DNA of 64,000 bases from Pycnococcus provasolii (GCA_049487715.1 CP150546.1:992001-1056000); one strand, 5' to 3'; numbered from the stretch's first letter, positions 1 to 9,271 are shown. Numbers and translations are program-made. Notes: generated by a model from the letters alone, not told the origin.

Positions 1-1
1 G

Positions 2-145
2 GTGGGAGCAAGCGTCAGTGCGGATATTGCACTGCGTGCGGATCTCGACGAGGCGGCTAGGTTGACGGCGACGGCGGCGAGGGTCGCGACGCTTGTCGAG
101 GCTACTCTTGGTGGAGGAGGAGGTGGAGGAGGAGACGGTGCCTGA
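2..145 (+). CDS. 3' end of an unknown protein (partial)
   Basis: An open frame enters from the left edge and ends at a TGA at 143-145. The 47 visible residues begin VGASVSADIALRADLDEARL, continue as an Ala-rich, probably helical stretch, and end in a run of nine glycines followed by DGA. No family is recognised. It is convergent with the next gene, whose stop lies 68 bp away, which fits the tight tail-to-tail spacing seen through the window. The 3' flank holds an (AAC/AGC)n-like run around 150-172. The alternative is that it is chance open sequence, but amino-acid composition and placement favour a real gene end. Confidence 0.45.
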   Translation: MGASVSADIALRADLDEAARLTATAARVATLVEATLGGGGGGGGDGA

Positions 146-213
146 GTTGACAACAACAACAGCAGCAGCAACCTCGTCAGTATAGTATAGGTAATAGAAG
201 AAAACAAGAGAAA

Positions 214-741
214 TTACTTAGCGTTCTTCGCGCTGAGTCTGGAAGCGCGTGCAGCGTCTTTGTCGTCCAAGCTGTCATCTCTCATCCTGGCAACTCTCTG
301 TTCGTTGTCTCGGAAGCTCTTGAATGCGAACGGCGCGGCGGCGAGTGCAAAACCAATCGAGACTCCAATGAGTACGTGTTTTTGGTTCGCGTCTGGTTGT
401 CCCGCCCTTTTGATTTGTTCGACAGGCACGTTGTAGTACGTGGCGAGTGTTTCTTTTTTTTGCTGTTCTGACCAGTGCTTTTGAAGTTTTGGTTTTTCGC
501 CTGATGGACGCGGCGGTACTGGTGTGGACGGAGGTGACTTAGGCGCTGATGCTGCTGATGCCGATGCCGCTGATGACGCTGATGCCGATGACGACGATGC
601 CGATGACGACGATGCCGATGCTGACGATGACGATGCCGATGATGCTGATGAGGACGACGAACGACGCCACAAACTCACAAACCCACGCCCTAACCCTGTT
701 GACAAGGAAGAGTTGGACAAACCACTGACGCGCCACCACAT
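214..741 (-). CDS. Probable mitochondrial single-TM protein, unknown function
   Basis: The frame is open to a GTG at 852, but the first ATG is at 741 and gives 175 residues starting MWWRVSGLSNSS. The N-terminus is rich in Arg and Ser with no acids, like a mitochondrial presequence (inference). Residues about 30-65 are a Ser/Ala low-complexity stretch encoded by a (GATGCC/GATGAC)n microsatellite at about 545-660. The conserved-looking part follows: HWSEQQKKETLATYYNVP, then one hydrophobic segment (HVLIGVSIGFALAAAPFAF), then a charged C-terminal tail rich in Arg, Asp and Lys. The topology resembles small inner-membrane accessory proteins, but no family could be named. Confidence 0.6.
   Translation of the reverse strand: MWWRVSGLSNSSLSTGLGRGFVSLWRRSSSSSASSASSSSASASSSSASSSSASASSAASASAASAPKSPPSTPVPPRPSGEKPKLQKHWSEQQKKETLATYYNVPVEQIKRAGQPDANQKHVLIGVSIGFALAAAPFAFKSFRDNEQRVARMRDDSLDDKDAARASRLSAKNAK
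545..660. repeat. GATGCC/GATGAC microsatellite
   Basis: Imperfect tandem triplet/hexamer repeat (GATGCC, GATGAC, GACGAT). On the minus strand it encodes the Ser/Ala-rich linker of the upstream mitochondrial protein. Confidence 0.8.
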
Positions 742-921
742 GACGTTACTTAAGTCCACAGTAGTATAGCCAGCCAGACAGACGTGTTTGATGTGACGTG
801 ATCGCGCAAGACGGCGAGAAAGAAGTTGGTGTGATGGCGAAAACGACTTCACGAGTGAAAACTGACTGGCTCCGAGGGCACCACGAACGAGGTCGACGAT
901 GCGACCGCGGGAGGGAGGGGA

Positions 922-955
922 GAGTTAGGGTGCGGGTTAGGGTTAGGGTTACGGG
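922..955. repeat. Telomere-like TTAGGG tract
   Basis: The top strand reads GAGTTAGGGTGCGGGTTAGG and then two more GGTTAGG units, ending in a GC-rich patch (ccccgcccccgggcgcggg). It lies about 180-210 bp upstream of the ATG at 741 on the minus strand. One of at least eight such tracts in the window. Confidence 0.8.
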
Positions 956-1078
956 TCCCCGCCCCCGGGCGCGGGATCCCGGTCCGGATTTCTTCCTACC
1001 AGAGCACCCCGACCAATTTCTTTGAAGAGAGTTAAGAGAGAGGAGGATCTATTACGAATCGAAGTGTGTTGTTATCAA

Positions 1079-1830
1079 ATGGCGGGCCCGCGTAGACTCG
1101 CGTGCGGCCTCCGCCTCTTCGCGCGGCTGTGCGCCGCGGCCGCCGCCTTACTTAAGCAATTGCAAGCTACCAAGCTACAATTGCACGATGCTGATATATA
1201 CGTGGAGCCAACGGCAACAGAGGTGAACCTTACACAAGTGCCCGTTTTCCAGAACATGATCATGACTGAAGAGCAAGCGCGCGACGGAGTTACAGTTCAC
1301 ATGGAAGGAGGGGGACGGGACGCACGGCTTCGCAGTGCACGACGGGACAGGCCTTGGCGGCTTTGTGGCACCACTCCTACAACACAGCGCACCGGACTTC
1401 GCTGCGTCGATGGTACCGGCGGTCACGCAGATCAAGCAGTTGCAAGGCCTTGGGGTGCCGTCCGTGCGGCTTGACGTGCTCCTCGAGCCTCTACCATGGG
1501 ATCATTGCGACCACCGCGGCTTTACTAGTATGGCCTCGCTCACGCAGTACAACATCGGCGAAGTACTCGCAGATGCGTGGTCCCGTTTCAAGGCCACCTG
1601 CGGGCAACCAGTGACGAGCGGCTGGCGAAGAAGTCACCTCGAGCCGCATGGACCACCCTCTCTACGGATTCGTGGAGGCTGGCAAGTTGTGGTGAACGCC
1701 GATGAAGTGACGTTTGCCGACGTTGATGCATCCAGATTTGGAGGCGGACTTCACGCTCGTGTTCAACAAGACTGCCTTGGACACGATCTTGGAGGTCTAT
1801 GCCGAACGTGTCGGACGAGACGCTTAGGGC
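1079..1830 (+). pseudogene. Frame-broken gene remnant, unknown family
   Basis: Protein-like sequence is spread over three frames without an intact frame. From the ATG at 1079 an N-terminus with an Ala/Leu-rich, signal-like stretch runs to about 1320 (ending NMIMTEEQARDGVTVHMEGG). A second frame carries HGFAVHDGTGLGGFVAPLLQ and the following residues to about 1440. Near 1645 a third-frame patch reads MDHPLYGFVEAGKLW. From about 1713 a frame reads HPDLEADFTLVFNKTALDTI and ends at a TAG near 1827. The pieces read like one continuous globular protein broken by several indels. A multi-exon gene with very short introns is the alternative. No family is recognised. Confidence 0.45.
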
Positions 1831-2030
1831 CAAAAGCCTTAAAAAGGTCGGGGGCGGCCCGACTTAGCTTGGTCGGTAAAAAATCGCCGACTTAATCTGC
1901 CGACCATGGATTTTCGTCCAAGTATCCGGTATACCCTAAAGGGTCGTACCGAATAACACGGATCCCTCCGCAACAAGTGCAGAACATGTCAGCGCAGATC
2001 AATCATAAGCATCAACCATAAAATACACTC

Positions 2031-2035
2031 TTACA
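2031..2035 (-). terminator. TGTAA polyadenylation signal, RtcB gene
   Basis: TGTAA on the minus strand, about 50 nt after the RtcB stop codon. TGTAA is the established chlorophyte poly(A) signal; use here is inferred from position. Confidence 0.55.
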
Positions 2036-2084
2036 ATAACTTCATCACAACAATATTAATATGTGGCTCCTCCTCCACTGGCAT

Positions 2085-3713
2085 TTAGCCCTTCACGACG
2101 CCGACGGGACGCAGCTTTACCACCGTCTTGCTGATGCCCGCGCGGTCGCACGTATTCACCACCTCCGTCACGTCCTTGTAGCTCTCAGGCGCCTCCTCCA
2201 TCACCAGCTTCGGCGACGCGACGCGGATCGATATGCCCTTCGTGCGCAAATTCGCCAAAACGTCAGTGTAGTCGAGCTTCGCACGAGACGAACTGCGCGA
2301 GCGTGCGCGGCCAGCGCCATGGCATGTCGACCCGAAGGTCGTCGCCATGCCCTTGTCCGTGCCTGTTAGGACGTAGCTGCACGTACCCATCGTGCCACCT
2401 ATCAGCACGGGCTGACCAATCAGCTGGTAGTCCACGGGAATGCTGGGATGGTGCGGCGGGAATGCACGCGTGCTGCCCTTGCGGTGCACGAGCAGAGTTT
2501 TCATCACACCGTCCACCTCGTGCTCTTCCACCTTCGCGATGTTATGGCTAACGTCGTAGACGACATGCATATCCAGATCTTCCGCACTGTCAACCTTGAA
2601 GTGCTTGGCAAATGCCTGCCGAGCCAGGAATGTCATCGACGATCGGTTCACCCACGCGTAGTTCGCCGCGCAGCTCATCGACGCGAGGTAGTCCTGTCCC
2701 TCCTGGCTTTGAATGCGAGCACATGCCAGCTGGCGATCGTTCGTCATGATTCCGTCTCGCGTCATCGCGCGCTCCATCGCTGTCAAGGCGTCGGTTGCCA
2801 CCTGGTGCCCAAGACCTCGCGACCCGCTGTGGATCATCACGCACACCGTGCCCTTGCGTCCAATTCCCATTTTCCGCGCCGCCACTTCGTCATATACCTC
2901 GTCAACCACCTGAATTTCCGCGTAGTGGTTGCCTGCACCGAGCGTTCCCATCTGCGGCAGTCCGCGCTTCTTCGCACGCGCGGACACTTTCAGTGGGTCG
3001 GCGGTCAGCATACGCCCAGCCTCCTCGCAGTGTTCCTTGTCCTCGACCCACGCGTATCCCTCTCTTAGGCTCCAGTCCATTCCCGTCTCGAGTGCCTCCT
3101 CGAGGTCTGAAGCCGTCGTGGGTATGATTCCCTGGCTTCCGACGCCGACGGGTATGTGGTCGTACAGGGACTGGCACAACGCCTCCTTGTCGTGTTCGAT
3201 GTCGCGCTCAAGCAGGTTCGTTCTCAGCAGGCGCACGCCACAGTTGATGTCGAACCCCACACCTCCCGGTGAGACGACCGCCTGCGGGTCGTTCATGTCG
3301 AACGCCGCGACGTTTCCGATGGCGAATCCGTATCCCGAGTGTACGTCAGGCATAGCCAGAGAGTGTTTGACGATGCCAGGCAGTGCGGCGACGTTCGCGA
3401 TTTGCTTGACAGCTGGCAGGAACCCTCCTCCCGACCCACCTGTTTTCGCGTGTTGCTGTAGTTCCTCGAACATCAAGCTCGAGAGTCGTTCGTTAACGAA
3501 GAATCGTCCAGGCACACGCATGTTCGGCACGAATCCGAGTCGTATGTCGAACGTGACACTCGAAGAGGGGCTCAAAGAAGGGAGCCCCTGCTGAGTGATA
3601 TATGAGCACTCTTCTTCGTACGTGCGAACCACGGTGCCACGCGAGGCAGCAAAACCAACTCCACCGGCACCACCACCACCACCTGACGACGACGACGACG
3701 TCACACGAGGCAT
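2085..3713 (-). CDS. RTCB: tRNA-splicing ligase RtcB homologue (HSPC117 type)
   Basis: RtcB joins 2',3'-cyclic phosphate and 5'-OH RNA ends in tRNA splicing (and, in animals, XBP1 splicing) using GTP and Mn2+. The 542-residue protein from the ATG at 3713 shows every family landmark in order: [14 protein letters not shown] (metal-binding Asp/Cys), [37 protein letters not shown] and [15 protein letters not shown], which carries the His that is guanylylated. It ends LRPVGVVKG, nearly the same as the animal C-terminus, so it is full length and the eukaryotic type. About 35 extra N-terminal residues are Ser/Gly-rich. The frame is open to a GTG at 3803, but ATG is preferred. All catalytic residues are present, so it should be active. 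Confidence 0.95.
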   Translation of the reverse strand: MPRVTSSSSSGGGGGAGGVGFAASRGTVVRTYEEECSYITQQGLPSLSPSSSVTFDIRLGFVPNMRVPGRFFVNERLSSLMFEELQQHAKTGGSGGGFLPAVKQIANVAALPGIVKHSLAMPDVHSGYGFAIGNVAAFDMNDPQAVVSPGGVGFDINCGVRLLRTNLLERDIEHDKEALCQSLYDHIPVGVGSQGIIPTTASDLEEALETGMDWSLREGYAWVEDKEHCEEAGRMLTADPLKVSARAKKRGLPQMGTLGAGNHYAEIQVVDEVYDEVAARKMGIGRKGTVCVMIHSGSRGLGHQVATDALTAMERAMTRDGIMTNDRQLACARIQSQEGQDYLASMSCAANYAWVNRSSMTFLARQAFAKHFKVDSAEDLDMHVVYDVSHNIAKVEEHEVDGVMKTLLVHRKGSTRAFPPHHPSIPVDYQLIGQPVLIGGTMGTCSYVLTGTDKGMATTFGSTCHGAGRARSRSSSRAKLDYTDVLANLRTKGISIRVASPKLVMEEAPESYKDVTEVVNTCDRAGISKTVVKLRPVGVVKG

Positions 3714-4859
3714 GGGAGCGGAACAGCTCTTAACTCCACCAACCAGGGACTCAGGGAGGGAGGTCGTTAAAATAAAAATATGGACGGCGGAACCCGAGAA
3801 CACCGGAGAACCGGCGGCGGCTATAACCCCTAGAACCCTAACCCGAACCCTAACCCTAACCCTAATCCTAACCCGAACCCGAATCTTCAGTTCTACTTGT
3901 TTAATTGGGGTTTTTGATTAGGGGGAGTCGCTCGCGCAGCTGGTTCTGACTTCTGGGCGGCCGCCCGGAGGGTCTCGAGACCCTCGGGTGGCCTCTCCCT
4001 TAAGGCTGCTCGCGCCGCCGGTAACCACTCTTGCTGTTGGTTGCTTGCTACGCAAACAACCTAACCTTAACAGCCGCACTACACACGAGTAGTGGGAGGT
4101 TGATGGAACACACGGTGGAATTCCCTCTTGTCTTGCCAGTTCCCTCTAGAGGTATTACATGGAATCCCTCAAATTCCCCTCACTCGACGGTCGAATTCCC
4201 CTGGCACCTCGACAAATTCCCCTCGCCTTCGAAGCCCAGGGCCACCTAAGGCACCTAGGCGGGGTCATGGGGCATTGGGGGCAGTACGCAACCCAGCCTT
4301 TTGCCGACAGTTGTGGGCACTCACTCTCTTTTCCGCCCATTTCTTTTCTCCAAAATTTGCATTCCCCGTCCTCAATTCCAAAGGGAGTCCAGATGGGAAG
4401 TCTCAAATAGGCAGTTCTTAAGTACTACTTATTAGTACTACGGTAGTCCATCGAGATGGATGATGAGGATCGCTGCCGTGTTGATCGTCAAGTGCAACGC
4501 GTTAGGCGTGCAACAAACGAACCGAATCTTGGCGAATCCATCATCCAAGCGCTGGAAACCTTTACCCGTAGTGGAATTGGCTCAGTGGCTGACGACAATT
4601 GGAGCGCAGCACGGTCACGTGATCGCTTGATTGGGCAATTTGGACCAAATCACGCGATCGGTGGATGATGGATTTCCATCAGGGGATGAGGAGGGACGCC
4701 GCGTTGCACAGCGAGAGACAGAGCCTGTGTGTGCAACAGTGAGGCGGTGTCGAGTACTCGAGGTGACGTCTGTGTTCTGTAGTGTTCTTCGTCATTCTTT
4801 TCTTCATCGCACTACTTAAGGTTAACTTACAAGTTTGCGAATCTTGCGCCAGCTGGTGC
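3714..4859. other. Divergent intergenic region, RtcB / EF-hand-DUF285 gene
   Basis: About 1.1 kb with no convincing gene. It holds a CCCTAA tract (3826-3886), a GC-rich inverted repeat with the palindrome GGGTCTCGAGACCC near 3970-3985, an AGTACTAC/TAGTACTAC pair at about 4420-4449, and a short ATG-initiated frame at 4456-4668 (70 codons, unrecognised). Confidence 0.6.
3826..3886. repeat. Telomere-like CCCTAA tract
   Basis: Top strand carries about seven CCCTAA/CCCGAA-type units in a row (aaccctaacccgaaccctaa and so on). It lies 110-170 bp upstream of the RtcB ATG, so the RtcB sense strand reads GGTTAGGGTTAGG. Confidence 0.85.
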
Positions 4860-6683
4860 ATGCCCTTGGAGACCTCCTTTTTTAGTATTGCTAGTCACCA
4901 CCTGGGTGTCTCCTCAGAAGAAGGCACGTCAACGCTCGAAGAAGAAGAAGTACTTCATCAGCTCTCCCCTGTCCCTTCAGCCCCTAACCTTATGTCTACT
5001 CCGGCTGGGAACCAAGCTATGGGAGAAGTGCGCAAGGTGCTGCACGGAGTGAAGATCGCCGACTGCCCGCCGGAACTGCGGGAGAAGCTCCAGCAGTACG
5101 ACACCAACGGAAACGGCATCATCGACCCGAACGAACTGCCTGACCCCATGTCTGCGGAGATGACCTATCTCAAAGTCTCTTCGTTTCCCAAGAAGGTGCA
5201 ACCGCTCCTGAACGAGATTGACGACGAGAAAAATGGAAAGATCGAGATGGACGAGCTCACGGATATCCTCACCGTGTATTCGGACTTGAAGAAGGCGAAC
5301 AAGGAAGGCTCCATCGCCATCAAGACACTTCCGAAGGAAATCCAGCCAACGCTCAAGGTGTTCGACGTCGACGGTGACGGAACGGTTGCGCCCATGGAGC
5401 TTGCTCGTGGTGCGGAGCTCTACAAAGACTCCAAGAAGACAACCAAGCGACTCACGATCTTCAGCGGAGTTCTCTTGGTCATCCTGTGCGCCCTCGTGGG
5501 CGTCATCGTCGGACTCACCGCGGTGGTCGTCGAGGCGAGCAAGGAGACGAAGACGGACAGCAAGACCGGCATCACGTTCGCGAAGGGGTCCAGCAAGCCT
5601 TCGGCGACAGGAAAGGTGACGAAGACGGATTCCATCTACAACGCGGTGAAGAAGTCAGCGTCGGCTCTCCGCGCGATCGGCTCGCTGACGCTCAGTAAGC
5701 CGGACGGCTCCTCCCTGATCTACAGCATTACCGGCGCAGAGACACACGGTGGTGCGCCAGGCAAGGCAAACGCCGTCGCGTTTTACTCGGCGCGTGGCGA
5801 TGTCATCAACGTTACGGCAACGTCGCTTAAAGTGACCAAGGAGGATGGAACGATCGTGATGACTGACACCATCGTGGCTGAAAAGTCTCGCCGCCGGCGC
5901 CTTCTCGACAGTGGCAGTGACGGTAAGGCATCAATCACGTCTGATCTTGATTCTTCTGGGGAGGACAAGGACGAGGACAAGGACAAGGACGAGGACTATA
6001 ACGAGGACTATACCCAGGACTATATGGACAAGGCGTGCAAGTCTACCGAGTTCGAGATACCGGACGGTCCGTGCAAGCCCTTGACGGTGTGCAAGGATGA
6101 TGAATACGAGTCGGTCGCGCCAACCATGACAAGTGACCGCGAGTGCAAGCCCTTGCAATCTAAGTTGGTCGTGGCAAGTAATGCTGATTTGCGAGAACGT
6201 GTTCGAGTGTGGTTGAATGATCCAGCAAAGGCGACTGATCTGTATGGTGAGATCTCTAAGTGGGATACGTCCAAGGTGACGAACATGAGTTACCTGTTCT
6301 ATGAAGCCGAGTTCTTCAATGAAGACATCAGCAAGTGGAATACGGCAGAGGTGACGGACATGAGATATATGTTCTTTGATGCCAGAGACTTCAACCAAGA
6401 CATCAGCAAATGGGATACGTCACAGGTGACAGACATGAGTTCCATGTTCTGTGGTGCCACGTCCTTCAATCGAGACATCAGCAAGTGGAATACGGCAGAG
6501 GTGACGAACATGAGAAGCATGTTCTATGGTGCCACGTCCTTCAATCAAGACATCAGCGGGTGGGATACGTCCAAGGTGACAGACATGAGAAGCATGTTCG
6601 ATGGTGCCTACGAATTCCAAAACCAAAAAATCACAGAGTCGTGCGAAAACAACAAGTGCACCTTGAAGAAGTGGAAGCCGTAG
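4860..6683 (+). CDS. EF-hand / transmembrane / DUF285 (BspA-like) repeat surface protein
   Basis: The protein has about 607 residues from the ATG at 4860; an ATG at 4992 (MSTPAGNQ) is a good alternative start. Order of parts: EF-hand loops DTNGNGIIDPNE, a weaker DDEKNGKIEMDE and DVDGDGTVAPME; a strong membrane segment (IFSGVLLVILCALVGVIVGL); a linker with SRRRRLLDSGS; an Asp/Glu/Lys-rich stretch; a Cys motif like TNF-receptor modules (CKPLTVCKDDEY...DREC); and five units of about 25 residues of the form DISKWDTSKVTDMRSMF. The last are DUF285/BspA-type leucine-rich repeats, common in bacterial and algal surface proteins. The likely topology is cytosolic Ca2+ sensor and external repeats (inference). 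It could couple surface binding to Ca2+; ligand unknown. Confidence 0.85.
   Translation: MPLETSFFSIASHHLGVSSEEGTSTLEEEEVLHQLSPVPSAPNLMSTPAGNQAMGEVRKVLHGVKIADCPPELREKLQQYDTNGNGIIDPNELPDPMSAEMTYLKVSSFPKKVQPLLNEIDDEKNGKIEMDELTDILTVYSDLKKANKEGSIAIKTLPKEIQPTLKVFDVDGDGTVAPMELARGAELYKDSKKTTKRLTIFSGVLLVILCALVGVIVGLTAVVVEASKETKTDSKTGITFAKGSSKPSATGKVTKTDSIYNAVKKSASALRAIGSLTLSKPDGSSLIYSITGAETHGGAPGKANAVAFYSARGDVINVTATSLKVTKEDGTIVMTDTIVAEKSRRRRLLDSGSDGKASITSDLDSSGEDKDEDKDKDEDYNEDYTQDYMDKACKSTEFEIPDGPCKPLTVCKDDEYESVAPTMTSDRECKPLQSKLVVASNADLRERVRVWLNDPAKATDLYGEISKWDTSKVTNMSYLFYEAEFFNEDISKWNTAEVTDMRYMFFDARDFNQDISKWDTSQVTDMSSMFCGATSFNRDISKWNTAEVTNMRSMFYGATSFNQDISGWDTSKVTDMRSMFDGAYEFQNQKITESCENNKCTLKKWKP
6245..6610 (+). 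repeat. Five 75-bp coding repeats (DUF285 units)
   Basis: Five direct units of about 75 bp encode the DUF285 repeats. Neighbouring copies are close at DNA level (gacatcagcaagtggaatac recurs), suggesting recent duplication or conversion. Confidence 0.8.
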
Positions 6684-7302
6684 CCCAAGCTAACGTGGTG
6701 CTGGGAGCCTGCCAAGGAATCGCCCGGGGGGGGTTGGGGGCAGTTTTTAAAATTATTTGGGAGTGTAACGAGCACTCACTTTTAAAAGGAAAGTTCGAAA
6801 GTTAGAAACCCCTTGGAAGGTTTTATTAGACGAATTGTCCATATATATCAGTAATATCACCCCAGGCAAGAGGAAGTCCTGACGAATCTTGAGGCGAAAC
6901 AACTTTGCGTTTTTCATACTACTGTATATATACTGTACGTATATAAGCTGGAGAGCTGGCTTACGCACGACGCCTCATCTCAGCGGCAAAGAATGCGTGA
7001 TGCCAGCCGTTCTAACGTCACATCGATTCGTTCGGCGGGCGACCGCCCGATGAGCACGGACACGAATTCATACCAGCCAGGAAGCAAATAAGCAATATGT
7101 ATGTAATGTAATGTATTATTCGTAAAATATTGATACACGCAATTATTAATTTGAAGAAATGAACAACAATGCCAATGTTCAACATCAGCAAGCACTGCAC
7201 TCTACAGCAAGGTGAGCAGTCCGTGGTTCGCCAAGTCGGTTATGCATCGGCGCTCACCCTTCATGTTGTGCAGCAACGTGCGAGAGCGGCGCGTGATAGG
7301 CG
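6684..7302. other. Intergenic region
   Basis: No gene recognised. It contains a G-rich run at about 6727-6740, an AT-richer stretch with a TATA/GTAC string (actgtatatatactgtacgt near 6923) and several unsupported short frames. Confidence 0.5.
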
Positions 7303-7965
7303 ATGGATCGGATCCTCCGTATTCGTCGTCCTGCTCCTCACCTCGTTGGCTTGAGCGCTCGCTGGGACTTAAGCTCCGCCGCCGCTCCTCCGCCGCCTCC
7401 TTCCGCGCGCCACCGCCACCGCCACCGCCACCGCCACCGCCACCGCCACCGCCACCTCCTTTTCTCACGTCGACGGCAGGCGACATGTCCGCGAAACGCC
7501 ACTGGTCGATTTGCCACGACTTGGTGGTTGCGCTCACAGTTTCACCAGCAGTGCTCGCCGAGGACGCCGCAGGGAACCACCGTGATCCATGAGGCGGCTT
7601 GGGACATGGGAACGTACTACCAAGGCGAGGCTGCGTACAAAACATCCATAACGCGTATAACGAACAACCTTGCAACACGAACGGATTCGGGAATATGGGT
7701 GTCGCTGCACAAACTGCACGCCGATACGCCTGCGTGCAAACAGGAGCCGCAGTGCCACTTGAATAACGGACCTGTACGCGAGAAGGCGTTCCGTGATATG
7801 GGCGACACCGCTGCACGCAGTGCTGGCCTCCGCATCTTTTCCACTTTCATGATGACGAACAACGAATTCGCCGCCGCGCACACGGGTGACGATGTGCACT
7901 TTGATGGAAACGTCACGATCGCGCAGGCGAATGCCTTGCTCACATACATGTGCACACCGTCTTGA
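7303..7965 (+). CDS. SGNH-hydrolase-like C-terminal region, possibly truncated
   Basis: The 220-residue frame starts at ATG 7303. The first 60 residues are low complexity: a (CACCGC)n microsatellite gives His-Arg repeats here and poly-Pro in another frame. The credible part is residues about 100-220: WDMGTYYQGEAAYKTSITRI, then GIWVSLHKLHADTP, and near the end GDDVHFDG. The last has the Asp-x-x-His arrangement of the catalytic block of SGNH/GDSL-type hydrolases, and the first resembles the preceding 'GLWDLG...Y' block. The GDS nucleophile block is absent, so this is either the 3' exon of a larger gene, a broken gene, or a mis-started one. Another frame just upstream encodes a hydrophobic stretch (SSVFVVLLLTSLA), a possible signal anchor. 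Confidence 0.45.
   Translation: MDRILRIRRPAPHLVGLSARWDLSSAAAPPPPPSARHRHRHRHRHRHRHRHLLFSRRRQATCPRNATGRFATTWWLRSQFHQQCSPRTPQGTTVIHEAAWDMGTYYQGEAAYKTSITRITNNLATRTDSGIWVSLHKLHADTPACKQEPQCHLNNGPVREKAFRDMGDTAARSAGLRIFSTFMMTNNEFAAAHTGDDVHFDGNVTIAQANALLTYMCTPS
7408..7457. repeat. (CACCGC)n microsatellite
   Basis: Eight or so perfect CACCGC units. Proline-only in one plus-strand frame and His-Arg in another. Confidence 0.85.
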
Positions 7966-8034
7966 ATTCACAGTGTACTACCTATGTTAATGTGATGTGC
8001 AAATGATGATGAAATGTATCTGATCGATATCGTT

Positions 8035-8039
8035 TTACA
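8035..8039 (-). terminator. TGTAA polyadenylation signal, ARM-like gene
   Basis: TGTAA on the minus strand 36 nt after the stop of the ARM-like gene. Confidence 0.55.
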
Positions 8040-8074
8040 ACACTTTCAAGCACCTTCAAACAATCGCTCAAAAA

Positions 8075-9271
8075 TCACAATCCTTTCGTCTTCACAGACG
8101 TCGCAACATCCGAACGCACCGCGTCGCCCCACGGACCTTTTGCCGCGGTTGCCGCAAGCGCCGACGCGCACTTAGCGACAGTCTCCGAGGCACCAGGCGC
8201 CGCCGCTGCCGCCTCCATGCCTCGCGCACCTGCGACGACCGTTGTGTGCCGCCACGAAAGAAGCACTCCCGCCGCCGCGTTTGCGGCATCGCCGCCGACG
8301 TCGGCTAGGCGTTGGCTTGCGTGCATCGACGTGAAAGCGTCTCGCGTCGGAGGATCCAGCAGTAGGTCCCAAATGCTTGGTGACTCCGCCGTCTCCGCGA
8401 GCAGATCCAGAGGCGCTTGGTCCTTCGCGAGCGGCGAAGCTGCGCATTCCGCCAACGCCGCCGCGAATCGCATCGCCGCAACGAGCATCGGTGCGTGACT
8501 AACGCGCAGAGCGCGGTGCGCAATGCCATGCATCGAGGCCGCAACGCCAGGTGGCGTTTCTGTGCCGTCCTCGATGCGGACTGCATTCAGCGCGTTCGCG
8601 ACGCTCGTTCCCTCGTCCGTCAGCGCCACGGCGAGCGGGTGAACTGAAGCACTGGCATATATCATCGTTGCCGTGGCGTTGGCAGCTGCCACGCGGTCGT
8701 CGGTTGCCCTTCGCTCGTGACCCTGCAGAGCCTTCGTGGCGACCTGCGCGAGCAGCGGCGCGTAACCCGCAGCAAGAGCACGCCAGAGCGGCGACGGCGT
8801 GCTCTCGTCGGTCGGCGGCGTCGCATCTGCAGGGCTCGGTACCGCCCCTCGCGCCTGCGGCGTTGCGAAGAGCGCCTCCGCGGCGTCCGCGCCCGCCTCC
8901 GCGAGGAGCTGCGGCGCATCCGCAAAGGCGCCGCTGCTTGCAACAGCATCGTTGATCGCGCCCATGGCTGTTGCGACGCTCGCCGCAATTTCAGGGTTTT
9001 GCGCGGGCACAGCTTTGGTCGCTGCGTTCATAGCACGCGCCATGCAAGTGAGCGCGCGTACTCGTACCGAAATTTCGCCTTGTTCATCTTTTGCGATGTC
9101 GACGAGTCGGTTGAGCGAAATCCCGTCGACGATGGCGTGCATGGCTTTTGCGGGTTCGGCTTCCGCGGCTTCCGCGAGTTCTTCGAGTGACGCCGCTGCG
9201 AGCAGTGCGTCGTTTCGCGCCGAGATCGCCGTGGGCACCAAGGACGAAGACAACGAGAGAGACGACGCCAT
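8075..9271 (-). CDS. Armadillo-like helical protein; may relate to PSMD5/S5b
   Basis: ATG at 9271 gives 398 residues, very rich in Ala and Leu and predicted to be all helical. It begins MASSLSLSSSLVPTAISA and then has helix pairs typical of ARM/HEAT solenoids (SLEELAEAAEAEPAKAMHAI, LVDIAKDEQGEISVRVRAL, SIWDLLLDPPTRDAFTSMHA). The spacing of 'LLxDPxxRDAF...QRLADVGG' and the length are reminiscent of the proteasome base chaperone PSMD5/S5b, but this is a weak family guess from memory. The gene is convergent with the SGNH-like frame, 109 bp apart. The antisense frames over this region are shadows of strong GC codon bias. Confidence 0.7.
   Translation of the reverse strand: MASSLSLSSSLVPTAISARNDALLAAASLEELAEAAEAEPAKAMHAIVDGISLNRLVDIAKDEQGEISVRVRALTCMARAMNAATKAVPAQNPEIAASVATAMGAINDAVASSGAFADAPQLLAEAGADAAEALFATPQARGAVPSPADATPPTDESTPSPLWRALAAGYAPLLAQVATKALQGHERRATDDRVAAANATATMIYASASVHPLAVALTDEGTSVANALNAVRIEDGTETPPGVAASMHGIAHRALRVSHAPMLVAAMRFAAALAECAASPLAKDQAPLDLLAETAESPSIWDLLLDPPTRDAFTSMHASQRLADVGGDAANAAAGVLLSWRHTTVVAGARGMEAAAAAPGASETVAKCASALAATAAKGPWGDAVRSDVATSVKTKGL

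Noticed and set aside
3826-3886. Actual telomere or chromosome fusion point
   Set aside because: The tract is short and degenerate and many similar tracts occur within the window, so none marks an end; a fusion would give long head-to-head arrays.
4456-4668. 70-codon plus-strand gene before the DUF285 protein
   Set aside because: It has an ATG but no recognisable features, and may be part of the 5' leader; not enough support to annotate as a gene.
6245-6610. Recent bacterial transfer of the DUF285 repeats
   Set aside because: Codon and base usage match the host and DUF285 proteins are already widespread in algae; no evidence of a recent event.
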